64,000 bases of DNA. It comes from Janthinobacterium sp. GW456P (GTDB taxonomy: Bacteria; Pseudomonadota; Gammaproteobacteria; Burkholderiales; Burkholderiaceae_D). The notes under the pieces were generated by a model. That model saw only the letters and a program-made list of their open reading frames with translations, was not told the origin of the DNA and ran no database searches. Each line of letters opens with the position of its first letter. The stretch's first letter is position 1. Location: contig NZ_NEHB01000008.1 of assembly GCF_002127655.1 (NCBI RefSeq), forward strand, positions 59,334 through 123,333, in the 5' to 3' direction. Both the position numbers and the translations under genes were made by a program. Shown here one piece after another: positions 17,328 through 25,234 of the stretch.

Positions 17328-20102
17328 ATGGGCAGCGCAGTGGGCAAGCCGGCCTTCCTGGTCGGCATCGACCTGGGCACCACCAATACGGTGGTGGCGT
17401 ATGCGGATACCAGCGACGCGCAGGCGGGAATCAAGCTGTTCGCCATCGAGCAGCTGGTCGCGCCCGGCGAAGTGGGCGCACGCCCCCTGCTGCCGTCCTT
17501 GCGCTACCACCCCGCCGCCGGCGAACTGGCGGCCGGCGACTTGACGCTGCCGTGGCCGCAGCAGGAACTGGAGCTGGAGCATGCCGTGCTGGGCGCCCTG
17601 GCGCGCCAGCTCGGCGCGCAAGTGCCGGGCCGGCTTGTGTCCAGCGCGAAGAGCTGGCTGTCGCACGCGAACGTGGACCGCCAGGCGCCGATTTTGCCGT
17701 GGGGCGCCGATGCCGATGTGGCCAAGGTGTCGCCCGTGGCGGCCAGCGCCAGCTACCTCGCCTACGTGCGCGCCGCGTGGAATCACCGCTTCCCGCACGC
17801 TCCGCTCGAAGAGCAGGAACTGGTGCTGACCATCCCCGCCTCGTTCGACGAGGGTGCGCGCGCACTCACATTGGCAGCGGCGCGCCTGGCGGGCTTGCCC
17901 GCGCTGCGCCTGGTGGAAGAACCGCAGGCTGCCTTTTATGATTACCTGCACCGCCGGCGTGCCACCTTGCGCGAAGACCTGGCCGCTACACGCCGCATTC
18001 TGGTCTGCGACGTGGGCGGCGGCACCACCGATTTCAGCCTGATTGACGTGGCCTTCGACGACGATGGCGCACCGCAGCTCACGCGCAGCAGCGTGGGCAA
18101 CCACCTGATCCTCGGCGGCGACAATATGGACCTGGCGCTGGCCCACCTGGTGGAAACGCGCATGGCGGCAGGCGTCGAAGGCGGCATGAAGCTGTCCGCC
18201 GCGCGCCTGTCGCAGCTGATGGAGCGCTGCCGCGCCGCCAAGGAACTGCTGCTGTCGAACGACGCGCCCGAGAGCACCACCGTCACCCTGCTGGGGGCGG
18301 GATCGCGTTTGATCGGTGGCAGCCGTTCGGCCGACGTCACGCGCGCGGAAGTGGCGGCCATGGTGGTCGACGGCTTCTTCCCGAAGGTGGAACTGGGCGA
18401 CACGGCAAAAAAAGGCCGTGCCGGCATCGTCGAATTCGGCCTGCCGTATGCGCAGGACGCGGCCATCACGCGCCACCTGGCCAGCTTTTTGCACCAGCAT
18501 CAGGGCGAGCTGCCCGACACCCTGCTGCTCAATGGCGGCGTGTTCCGCGCCGACGCGCTGGCGCGCCGCCTGGCCGAGACGCTGGCGCACTGGCGGGGCC
18601 AGCCCCTGACCATCCTGCACAACGATAACCCCGACGTGGCCGTGGCCCGTGGCGCCGTCGCCTACGCGCTGGCGCGGCGCGGCCAGGCGCCGCGCATCGG
18701 CGGCGGCTCGCCGCGCAGCTATTTCCTCGTGCTGGGCGAGGCGGGCAAGGACCAGCGCGCCGTCTGCATCCTGCCCCGTGGCAGCGCCAGCGGCGAAGAA
18801 ATCCGCCTGACGCAGCGCCTGTTCGCGCTGCGCCTGGGTCGGCCCGTGCGCTTCCACCTGGCCACGTCCCTCTATGAGGCGGGCACGCCGCCCAAGCTGG
18901 GCGAGATCGTCGATCTGGACGCGGGCGAGTATCTGCGCCTGCCGCCGCTGGCCAGCGTGCTGCACGCCGGCGACGCAGGCAATGACAAGCGCGAGATCGC
19001 CGTACAGCTGGCTACCGTCATGACCGAGGTAGGGACTTTGGAAGTGCACTGCGTGGCCGAAGCCGATGCCAGCATGCGCTGGCTGCTGGAATTCCAGTTG
19101 CGCGGCGAAGAGGAAACGCCCGCCGAAACGGTCAGCGTCTCGCCCCGCGTAAAAGAAGCCATCGAGAAGATCGAGCGCATCTTCGGCGGCAAGGCGCAAA
19201 AGGTCGAGACCAAAGAAGTGCGCCAGCTGCGCCAGCATCTGGAACGGGGACTGGGCGGGCGCGAGAGCTGGGAGACGCCGCTGCTGCGCCAACTGTTCGA
19301 CGCCCTCCTGCTGCGCGCGCGCGGCCGGCGCCGCTCCGCCGAACATGAGCGGGTGTGGCTGAACCTGACCGGCTACTGTTTGCGGCCCGGCTATGGCGAC
19401 GCGCTCGACCCGTGGCGCATCGAGCAGCTGTGGGCCCTGTTCGATACAGGAGTGCAGCATCACAAGGACAACCAGGTGTGCGCCGAATGGTGGACCCTGT
19501 GGCGCCGGGTCGCCGGCGGCTTGAGTTCGGAGCAGCAGCTGCGCCTGCTCGACGACTTCGCCTTCAACCTGCAAGCCGATGCGGCCCAGCGCGGCAGCCG
19601 CCCCGTCACCCTGGTCAATGGCAGCGACGACGACATGCTGCGCCTGGGCGCATCGCTCGAGTGCATCCCCGGCGCCTACAAGGCCGAAGTGGGCGCCTGG
19701 CTGCTGAAACGGCTGGAGAAAGCCGGCAGGAAGGACGAAGCGGCCGACACGAACACCCTGTGGGCGCTGGCCAGGGTCGGCGCGCGCCAGCCCTTCCACG
19801 GCAGCGCGCACGAAGTGGTCGACAGCGCCAGCGTGGCCGACTGGCTGACCGTGCTGCTGGCGCTGGACTGGAAAAAGGTGGAACCGGCGGCGTTTGCCGC
19901 CGCCCACCTGGCGCGCATGACGGGCGACCGCTCGCGCGACATCGGCGACGACCTGCGCGCCACCATCCTCGCCCGCCTGAAAGCCGTGGGCGCCCCGCCC
20001 CTGTGGCAAACGATGGTCAGCGAAGTGACACAGCTCGATGAAACAGCTACCAAGCGCATACTGGGCGAGGCGCTGCCGCCGGGCTTGAAGCTGATCGGCT
20101 GA
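17328..20102 (+). CDS. Hsp70-family protein with long C-terminal domain, second copy
   Basis: A 924-residue Hsp70 homologue, 5 bases after the first copy. The ATPase half (residues about 10-480) has VGIDLGTTNTVVAYAD, VCDVGGGTTDFSLID and LLLNGGVFRAD. The second half holds a substrate-domain-like stretch, then about 320 residues rich in W and L (from about 600, EKIERIFGGKAQKVETKEVR) that match the DUF3731-type C-terminus found only in this Hsp70 group. It is longer than DnaK (about 640). The two copies share ancestry but are too diverged to be a recent duplication. Confidence 0.85.
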   Translation: MGSAVGKPAFLVGIDLGTTNTVVAYADTSDAQAGIKLFAIEQLVAPGEVGARPLLPSLRYHPAAGELAAGDLTLPWPQQELELEHAVLGALARQLGAQVPGRLVSSAKSWLSHANVDRQAPILPWGADADVAKVSPVAASASYLAYVRAAWNHRFPHAPLEEQELVLTIPASFDEGARALTLAAARLAGLPALRLVEEPQAAFYDYLHRRRATLREDLAATRRILVCDVGGGTTDFSLIDVAFDDDGAPQLTRSSVGNHLILGGDNMDLALAHLVETRMAAGVEGGMKLSAARLSQLMERCRAAKELLLSNDAPESTTVTLLGAGSRLIGGSRSADVTRAEVAAMVVDGFFPKVELGDTAKKGRAGIVEFGLPYAQDAAITRHLASFLHQHQGELPDTLLLNGGVFRADALARRLAETLAHWRGQPLTILHNDNPDVAVARGAVAYALARRGQAPRIGGGSPRSYFLVLGEAGKDQRAVCILPRGSASGEEIRLTQRLFALRLGRPVRFHLATSLYEAGTPPKLGEIVDLDAGEYLRLPPLASVLHAGDAGNDKREIAVQLATVMTEVGTLEVHCVAEADASMRWLLEFQLRGEEETPAETVSVSPRVKEAIEKIERIFGGKAQKVETKEVRQLRQHLERGLGGRESWETPLLRQLFDALLLRARGRRRSAEHERVWLNLTGYCLRPGYGDALDPWRIEQLWALFDTGVQHHKDNQVCAEWWTLWRRVAGGLSSEQQLRLLDDFAFNLQADAAQRGSRPVTLVNGSDDDMLRLGASLECIPGAYKAEVGAWLLKRLEKAGRKDEAADTNTLWALARVGARQPFHGSAHEVVDSASVADWLTVLLALDWKKVEPAAFAAAHLARMTGDRSRDIGDDLRATILARLKAVGAPPLWQTMVSEVTQLDETATKRILGEALPPGLKLIG

Positions 20103-20114
20103 AACCACGGGTCA

Positions 20115-20260
20115 CGTAGCTCGGATTAGCGTAGCGTAATCCGACAATGCCACTATCATCCAAAAATGGGGCAATAGCGCGGCAGTGCGCTTGCCGACAG
20201 AATGCCGCTTCCTTGAGCGGCAACGGCATGTCGGATTACGCCCGCCGGGCTAATCCGACC
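20115..20260. repeat. REP-like inverted repeats
   Basis: Two palindromic units around a TCGGATTA / TAATCCGA stem: 20115-20145 (GCTCGGATTAGCGTAGCG then TAATCCGAC) and 20229-20260 (GTCGGATTACGCCCGCCGG then GCTAATCCGACC). The same core recurs at 27061-27156. The second unit runs into the 3' end of the GFA gene and supplies its stop codon. They probably form hairpins between convergent transcripts. Confidence 0.75.
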
Positions 20261-20669
20261 TTCCAGACGGCGCCTCTTCGCTGCGCGAGCCGCGATAGCG
20301 CGGCAGGCCATCATTGATCTTCATCCACTCCAGCTGCGTGCCCGTATAGATATGGCGGTGCGGCGGCAGCTGATCGGGATTGTCCAGGCTGCAGGTGGTC
20401 ACGTCGACTTCATCGGGATAGGCACTGTCTTCAAAGGTCAGCTGCGTGCCGCAGCGGGGACAAAAGCTGCGCGTGCCATGGACGCTGGACGCATACGGCA
20501 TGGCTTGCCCCTGCAGCCAGCGAAAGTTCGCCCGTGGCACGCTGAACCAGGCGACAAACGGCGCGCCCGACGCGCGGCGGCACATGGAACAGTGGCAGGC
20601 GCTTTGATGGAAACTGTCCGCGCCAGCGTCATAGCGGACCTCGCCGCATAAACATCCTCCCGTCAGCAT
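20250..20669 (-). CDS. GFA-family protein (glutathione-dependent formaldehyde-activating enzyme-like)
   Basis: A 139-residue zinc-binding protein of the GFA (Mss4-like) fold. The metal cysteines lie in LTGGCLCGEVRYDA, HQSACHCSMCRRASG and RSFCPRCGTQL. ATG 20669 follows AGGAGGATGCC, an excellent ribosome site, so I prefer it to the in-frame codon at 20684. Most family members are of unknown function; a role in formaldehyde-glutathione chemistry is only a family label. The last residues (GRSD) are encoded by a REP unit. Confidence 0.85.
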   Translation of the reverse strand: MLTGGCLCGEVRYDAGADSFHQSACHCSMCRRASGAPFVAWFSVPRANFRWLQGQAMPYASSVHGTRSFCPRCGTQLTFEDSAYPDEVDVTTCSLDNPDQLPPHRHIYTGTQLEWMKINDGLPRYRGSRSEEAPSGRSD

Positions 20670-20732
20670 GGCATCCTCCTGCAATATGAAAAAGGCGCCC
20701 AGTTTAGCGCCGCCGCGGCGCCACGGTTTGCG

Positions 20733-22274
20733 TCAGATCACGGCAACGATCAACAGCAGCAGCGCCAGCGGCGCCTGCACCAGCACGATGCCCGGATGCG
20801 TGCGGCGCAGCTGGGCCCACACGGACAGCCCCGGCACTTCCTCGTGCGGGTGGTGCGCTTCGTCGCGCAGCGACATCGCGTGCAGGAACATGCCGGCGAT
20901 CAGGGGCCCGGGATTGACCCACCAGCCCTGCTCGAGCAAGCCGCGCGACAGGTAGATGGCCAGCGCGCCGATGGCAAGGGGCGAGGCCCACACCAGCGCC
21001 AGCATCAGGCGGATGCCATAGAATTCCGCCAGGGTGCCCATGCGGTGCAGACGGCTGAAATCGTGGTCTTCCATGCGCTTGTCGATGGCCAGTTCGGCGC
21101 GGCCATACAGGGTCCACAGGCCGCCGAACAGGCAGCCCAGCAGCACGCCGATGACGATGTCGGCCGCGAACACCGCATATTTATTGACGTCGGCCGTGCC
21201 GATGCCCAGCGACGTGTGGGCGGCCGCGTGCAGGTGCAGGCCCGCCTGCTCGCCTTCGGCCGTCGTATAACGGTCGCGCACGTCATACGTGCTGCCGATG
21301 TACACGACGTGCTTGCGGGGCGCCCCGGCGTCCACGCCGGCCAATCCATCGACCAGTTTGACACGCGTGCGCGTGGGGTTCAGGAAGGCCGGCGCCACGG
21401 CGGCCGGGTGAAACGGCGCGGTGACGGCGTTCTGTTCCGCCGCATCCTTCGCGTCGCCGTGGATGACGGGCTCGAAGGCCCAGCGCGCCAATTCCTTTTC
21501 GCTGCCCGTGCGCCGGGCCAGCCGGCACACGCGGCCGGCCAGCGTCAGCCCTTCCTTTTGCTCGGACAGGATGGCCGGCATCGGCTGTTTCTGCTCCTGT
21601 TCATCGGCGCCATGCGCCAGCTCGAAGGCCACGGCCGCCAGCACGGGACTTTTCAGCTCGATGCGCGTGACGGCGCCCATGCGTTCGCGGATCTGCGGGC
21701 TGGCAAAGTGGATGCCGGCCGCGCAGCGCGCGCGTATCCATGCCAGGTTCGCGTTGCGGTCCGATTGCTCGGGCAGGATCAGCACCAGTTTCTTGCCATG
21801 GGCGGCCAGCCGGTCGAGCAGGCTGTCGAGCGGCCGTTCGCCCGCCTTGTGCTGCTCATACACGGCCGGTGCCAGGTCCAGGTCGATGGCCAGCACCTTG
21901 CTGCCACGCGCGGCGGCGCTGGCGATCACTTGCTCCAGGCGCGTGCGTTCCAGCGGTTCGCGCTCGTCGAACACCTGTTCGAACGCGGGCTGGTCGATTT
22001 CGATGATGCCGGGCCGGTAGGCGGCGCCCGGGTCCTTGCCCCGCTTCAGCAGTTGCCCCTGTTCCGCGCTGGCGCGCAGCATGGCCGCGTCGAGCCATTC
22101 GAGCACGTGAAAACCTTCCAGCGCCAGCATCAGCGCGGCGATCAGGCTGGCGCCGATCACGTGGTGCAGCAGATGCGTGCCCGTCAGCTTGAAAGCCGAG
22201 CCCAGCTGGGCAACCGGCCACAGCAGGCGCCGCCACAGCGGGGGGCGCAGTTGTTCCGGCTGGCTGGTTTCCAC
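20733..22274 (-). CDS. CHASE2-domain membrane protein without output domain
   Basis: A 513-residue protein: one N-terminal membrane helix (about 38-55), a large extracytoplasmic CHASE2 sensor region (about 60-345; PGIIEIDQPAFEQVF and KLVDGLAGVDAGAPRKHVVYIGSTY are typical), and several C-terminal membrane helices. CHASE2 normally precedes a kinase, cyclase or GGDEF output; none is present. Start GTG 22274 has GGGGAGC upstream with 6-nt spacing. The ligand is unknown. Confidence 0.75.
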   Translation of the reverse strand: METSQPEQLRPPLWRRLLWPVAQLGSAFKLTGTHLLHHVIGASLIAALMLALEGFHVLEWLDAAMLRASAEQGQLLKRGKDPGAAYRPGIIEIDQPAFEQVFDEREPLERTRLEQVIASAAARGSKVLAIDLDLAPAVYEQHKAGERPLDSLLDRLAAHGKKLVLILPEQSDRNANLAWIRARCAAGIHFASPQIRERMGAVTRIELKSPVLAAVAFELAHGADEQEQKQPMPAILSEQKEGLTLAGRVCRLARRTGSEKELARWAFEPVIHGDAKDAAEQNAVTAPFHPAAVAPAFLNPTRTRVKLVDGLAGVDAGAPRKHVVYIGSTYDVRDRYTTAEGEQAGLHLHAAAHTSLGIGTADVNKYAVFAADIVIGVLLGCLFGGLWTLYGRAELAIDKRMEDHDFSRLHRMGTLAEFYGIRLMLALVWASPLAIGALAIYLSRGLLEQGWWVNPGPLIAGMFLHAMSLRDEAHHPHEEVPGLSVWAQLRRTHPGIVLVQAPLALLLLIVAVI

Positions 22275-22397
22275 GGCGGCTCCCCTTGCGTGCGATGCTT
22301 GAATTGCAACTCAAGCAACAAATAATAACAAAAGGATAGTGTATTGCAGTTGTGTCCGTTCGGCCGCACGGCTGGCCACGCAACTGCGCGGCAGCGC

Positions 22398-23726
22398 TTA
22401 TTTCGGCTTGGCCAGCAGCAGCTTGCCCAGCGCTTCAAAGGCCGGCGTGGTGGTCGGATCGTTGGCCGCATTGGCCGCCGTCGGCGTCGAGGCGAAGCGC
22501 ACGATCACCATTTCCGCCTTCGGGTCGACGTAGATGCGCTGGCCATACACGCCACGCGCCGTATAGGCGCCATGCTCGTTATGCGTGACCCACCACATGT
22601 CGCGGTAGCTCCAGCCCTTGAGCAACTCATAACCAGCCTTGGCGAACAGCTGCTTGTCGCCGCCACGGCGGATATCGTCGACCACCGCCTTGGGGATGAT
22701 TTGCTGGCCGTTGTAGCGGCCATCGTTGCGCAGCATTTCGCCGAAACGGGCCAGGTCGCGCAAGCCCGTGCTCAAACCGCCACCGGCAAACGGCGTGCCG
22801 GTCGAATCGACGCTCATGTAGGCGTCCTGCTCGGCGCCCAGCTTTTGCCAGATACGCTGGGACAGGTAGTCGTTGACGTTCTGTCCCGTGACGCGGGCGA
22901 TGATCCAGCCCAGCACGTCGGAGTTGACCGTGCGGTAACCGAACGCCTCGCCATGCCGGCCCTCGTGCCGCACCGTTTGCAGGTACTCGACATAGCTGCG
23001 CGGCCCCGTATAGTCCTTCGGCTTGGGCAGCGGGTTGCCGGCTGCCGCGTGCTGCCACACTTCCGCTTTCGGGTCGGCGTAATCTTCGCTGAATTTCAGG
23101 CCCGTGGTCATGTCGAGCACCTGGCGCACCGTGGCGTCGCCAAACGCGGATCTGGCCAGTTCCGGCACATACTCGGCCACTTTCTTGTCCGGATCGAGCT
23201 TGCCTTCGGCCACCAGCGCCGCACCGATGGTGCCCATGACGGACTTCGTCACCGACATGGCGCCATGCTGGCCGCTTTCCATCAATACGCCAAAGTAGCG
23301 TTCATAGACGATGCGGCCCCGGTGCAGCACCACGATGCCGTCCGTGTAGTTGGCGCCCAGCGACTGTTCCCAGGTCATCGTTTCCTTCGCCCCCAAAGGC
23401 GTGAAGCGCAGGCTGTCGATATCCTGGCGCAGCGCGCGTTTCAAGGGCACGGGGGCGTTCAAGCCGCGCGAGACGTCCACCGTCGGCATCAGCTGGCGGA
23501 AGTGCGACACGCTCCAGCGCAGCTGCGGGAAATTGAAATAGCTGCCATCGTCGAAGCGGATGATTTTATCGGCCGGCGGCGGCGCGCCCACCATCCATTG
23601 CAATGCGGCCGGATCGCTGGCGGTGGCCGACAGCGGCGGCGTCGCCTCGGCCGCGTGAGTGCCGGCGGACAGCGCCAGGCAGGCGGCGGCCAGGGCCAGG
23701 CGGCGGATTGGTGAAGGTATTTTCAT
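22398..23726 (-). CDS. serine hydrolase, class C beta-lactamase/6-aminohexanoate-dimer-hydrolase family
   Basis: Exported enzyme of 442 residues with a Sec signal (MKIPSPIRRLALAAACLALSAGTHA). The nucleophile motif S-x-x-K is MSVTKSVMG (S158, K161). A YRTVNSDVLGW stretch occupies the second-motif region, and HGAYTARGVYGQ the third. Overall it resembles NylB-type COG1680 amidases and esterases more than true beta-lactamases. Start ATG 23726 has GGGAGA upstream. It diverges from the AcoR-like regulator, with an operator-like palindrome between them, so it may be co-regulated. Confidence 0.82.
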   Translation of the reverse strand: MKIPSPIRRLALAAACLALSAGTHAAEATPPLSATASDPAALQWMVGAPPPADKIIRFDDGSYFNFPQLRWSVSHFRQLMPTVDVSRGLNAPVPLKRALRQDIDSLRFTPLGAKETMTWEQSLGANYTDGIVVLHRGRIVYERYFGVLMESGQHGAMSVTKSVMGTIGAALVAEGKLDPDKKVAEYVPELARSAFGDATVRQVLDMTTGLKFSEDYADPKAEVWQHAAAGNPLPKPKDYTGPRSYVEYLQTVRHEGRHGEAFGYRTVNSDVLGWIIARVTGQNVNDYLSQRIWQKLGAEQDAYMSVDSTGTPFAGGGLSTGLRDLARFGEMLRNDGRYNGQQIIPKAVVDDIRRGGDKQLFAKAGYELLKGWSYRDMWWVTHNEHGAYTARGVYGQRIYVDPKAEMVIVRFASTPTAANAANDPTTTPAFEALGKLLLAKPK

Positions 23727-23838
23727 GCAGTTCTCCCGTTGTGGCTGGCGCCGGCAACGGCGTTCGCTTCATGCGATGCATGCTAACAGAGAAACTTTTT
23801 ATCTTGTTCTACGGCATCGTATCGTGCGGGCCAGTCGC

Positions 23839-23854
23839 TGAGACAAGCGTCTCA
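23839..23854. promoter_or_regulatory. palindromic operator TGAGAC-N4-GTCTCA (upstream of the regulator gene)
   Basis: A perfect 6+4+6 palindrome, TGAGACAAGCGTCTCA, lies in the divergent region between the serine hydrolase and the AcoR-like regulator. A one-mismatch copy stands in front of the flavin monooxygenase (25106-25121). The recurrence around one regulator gene suggests both are its binding sites. Confidence 0.6.
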
Positions 23855-23948
23855 CGCGCGCGCCATGCTGCAGCGCAGAATGCGCCATCCCGGCCTTCAT
23901 GCTACAAACGGGAATGCCATAAAAAATACCGAGATACCGGAGAGCGCC

Positions 23949-25091
23949 ATGCCCTACGTCCGCCAGACCAGCCATATCGAACGCGTGCGCGACCTGATCG
24001 CCGGTCGCGTCGTCAATCCAGGGGCCGATACGGCCAGGCTGGCGTCGTCGTACCGGCGCTCGCTGGACGACTACCGGCTCGACCCCGCCTCCACCACGGG
24101 GCCACGCATCCTGACGGGCGCGGAACTGCGCGCCATCCAGCAATCCGAGGAAAATTTTCTGCGCTCCACCGGCCAGTGCCTGCCGCGCCTGCACGCCATG
24201 GTGCGCGAAGCCGGCTACTGCGTCATCCTCGCCAACGCGCGCGGCGTGACGATCGACTACGCGGTCGACACGGAGCAGCGCAAGGATTTCAAGAAGGCGG
24301 GCCTGTACCCGGGCTCATGCTGGTCGGAGGAGGAGGAAGGCACGTGCGGCATCGCCTCCGTGCTGCTCGACCAGGAAGCCATCACCGTACACAAGACCGA
24401 CCATTTTCGCGCCGCCTTCACGGGCCTGACCTGCAGCGCCGCACCGATTTTTTCGCCGCGCGGCGACTTGATCGGCGTGCTCGATGCGTCGGCCTTGAAT
24501 TCGCCCGATGCGCGCGACAGCCAGCGCCTGGTGAAACAGCTGGTGCGCCAGGGCGCGACGCTGATCGAGGACGGCTTTTTTCTCACCTCCTACGGCCATT
24601 GCTGCATCCTGCTGGCGCACCGCAACCGCCACTTCGTGGAAGTGCAGCCGGAAATGCTGCTCGCCATCGACGAGCATGGCGCCATCGTCGCCGCCAACCG
24701 CTGCGCGCGCGACGTCATCGGGGGGCTGGACGCCCTTCCCCGCCCCGTCGCCGAAGTGCTGGAAGTACGCGCCGAACGGCTGTTCGATGCGCGTACGGGA
24801 CACAATCTGCTGTCGCTGCGCCTGGCCGGCGGCAGCACCTGGCTGCACGCGCGCGTGCGCGCGCCGCTGCGCCAGACCAGCGCGCGGGCACGCGTCAAGA
24901 ACGCCGCTCCCGTGACGCAGGACGCGCCAGCCTGCACGCCGCCGGAGCTGGCCGAGCGCACGCGCATCGTCAACGCCATGAACACCGCCAAGTGGCGCCC
25001 GCTGCAGGCGGCCGCCATGCTGGGCATCTCGCGTGCCACCCTGTACCGGCGCCTCAAGCAGCTGCATATCGTGCCGCCGCACCGCCAGTAA
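23949..25091 (+). CDS. AcoR-like transcription regulator lacking the AAA+ domain
   Basis: A 380-residue regulator. The order is an N-terminal AcoR-type region with a GAF-like sensor (GLYPGSCWSEEEEGTCGIAS, CSAAPIFSPRGDLIGVLDAS), a PAS-like stretch (about 235-290), and a Fis-type helix-turn-helix at the end (AAAMLGISRATLYRRLKQL). The central sigma54-interacting AAA+ ATPase of AcoR is absent: there is no Walker A and no GAFTGA. It therefore probably acts as a repressor or a sigma70 activator. ATG 23949 has GGAGA upstream; an ATG at 23865 is also in frame but lacks such a site. Probable target: the adjacent monooxygenase. Confidence 0.8.
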   Translation: MPYVRQTSHIERVRDLIAGRVVNPGADTARLASSYRRSLDDYRLDPASTTGPRILTGAELRAIQQSEENFLRSTGQCLPRLHAMVREAGYCVILANARGVTIDYAVDTEQRKDFKKAGLYPGSCWSEEEEGTCGIASVLLDQEAITVHKTDHFRAAFTGLTCSAAPIFSPRGDLIGVLDASALNSPDARDSQRLVKQLVRQGATLIEDGFFLTSYGHCCILLAHRNRHFVEVQPEMLLAIDEHGAIVAANRCARDVIGGLDALPRPVAEVLEVRAERLFDARTGHNLLSLRLAGGSTWLHARVRAPLRQTSARARVKNAAPVTQDAPACTPPELAERTRIVNAMNTAKWRPLQAAAMLGISRATLYRRLKQLHIVPPHRQ

Positions 25092-25105
25092 GGCATCCGG
25101 CAAGC

Positions 25106-25121
25106 TGAGATTTCCGTCTCA
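25106..25121. promoter_or_regulatory. palindromic operator TGAGAT-N4-GTCTCA (upstream of the monooxygenase gene)
   Basis: TGAGATTTCCGTCTCA matches the palindrome at 23839-23854 at all but one arm base, and lies 15 bases after the regulator stop and about 115 bases before the monooxygenase ATG. Suggested to be a binding site of the AcoR-like regulator. Confidence 0.55.
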
Positions 25122-25234
25122 GATTCCGCCATGCTGCGCTGCGGGATGCGGCTGCAAAACGCCAGTGTTACAACATCGTCAGCGGCAACACAGCCGCATC
25201 CCATCATACAGTCAGCAGACTTGGAGGAGACACG

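Noticed and set aside
16914..20108. 1064-codon open frame antisense to the Hsp70 genes
   Set aside because: The plus strand encodes clear Hsp70 ATPase motifs; the minus translation is low-complexity.
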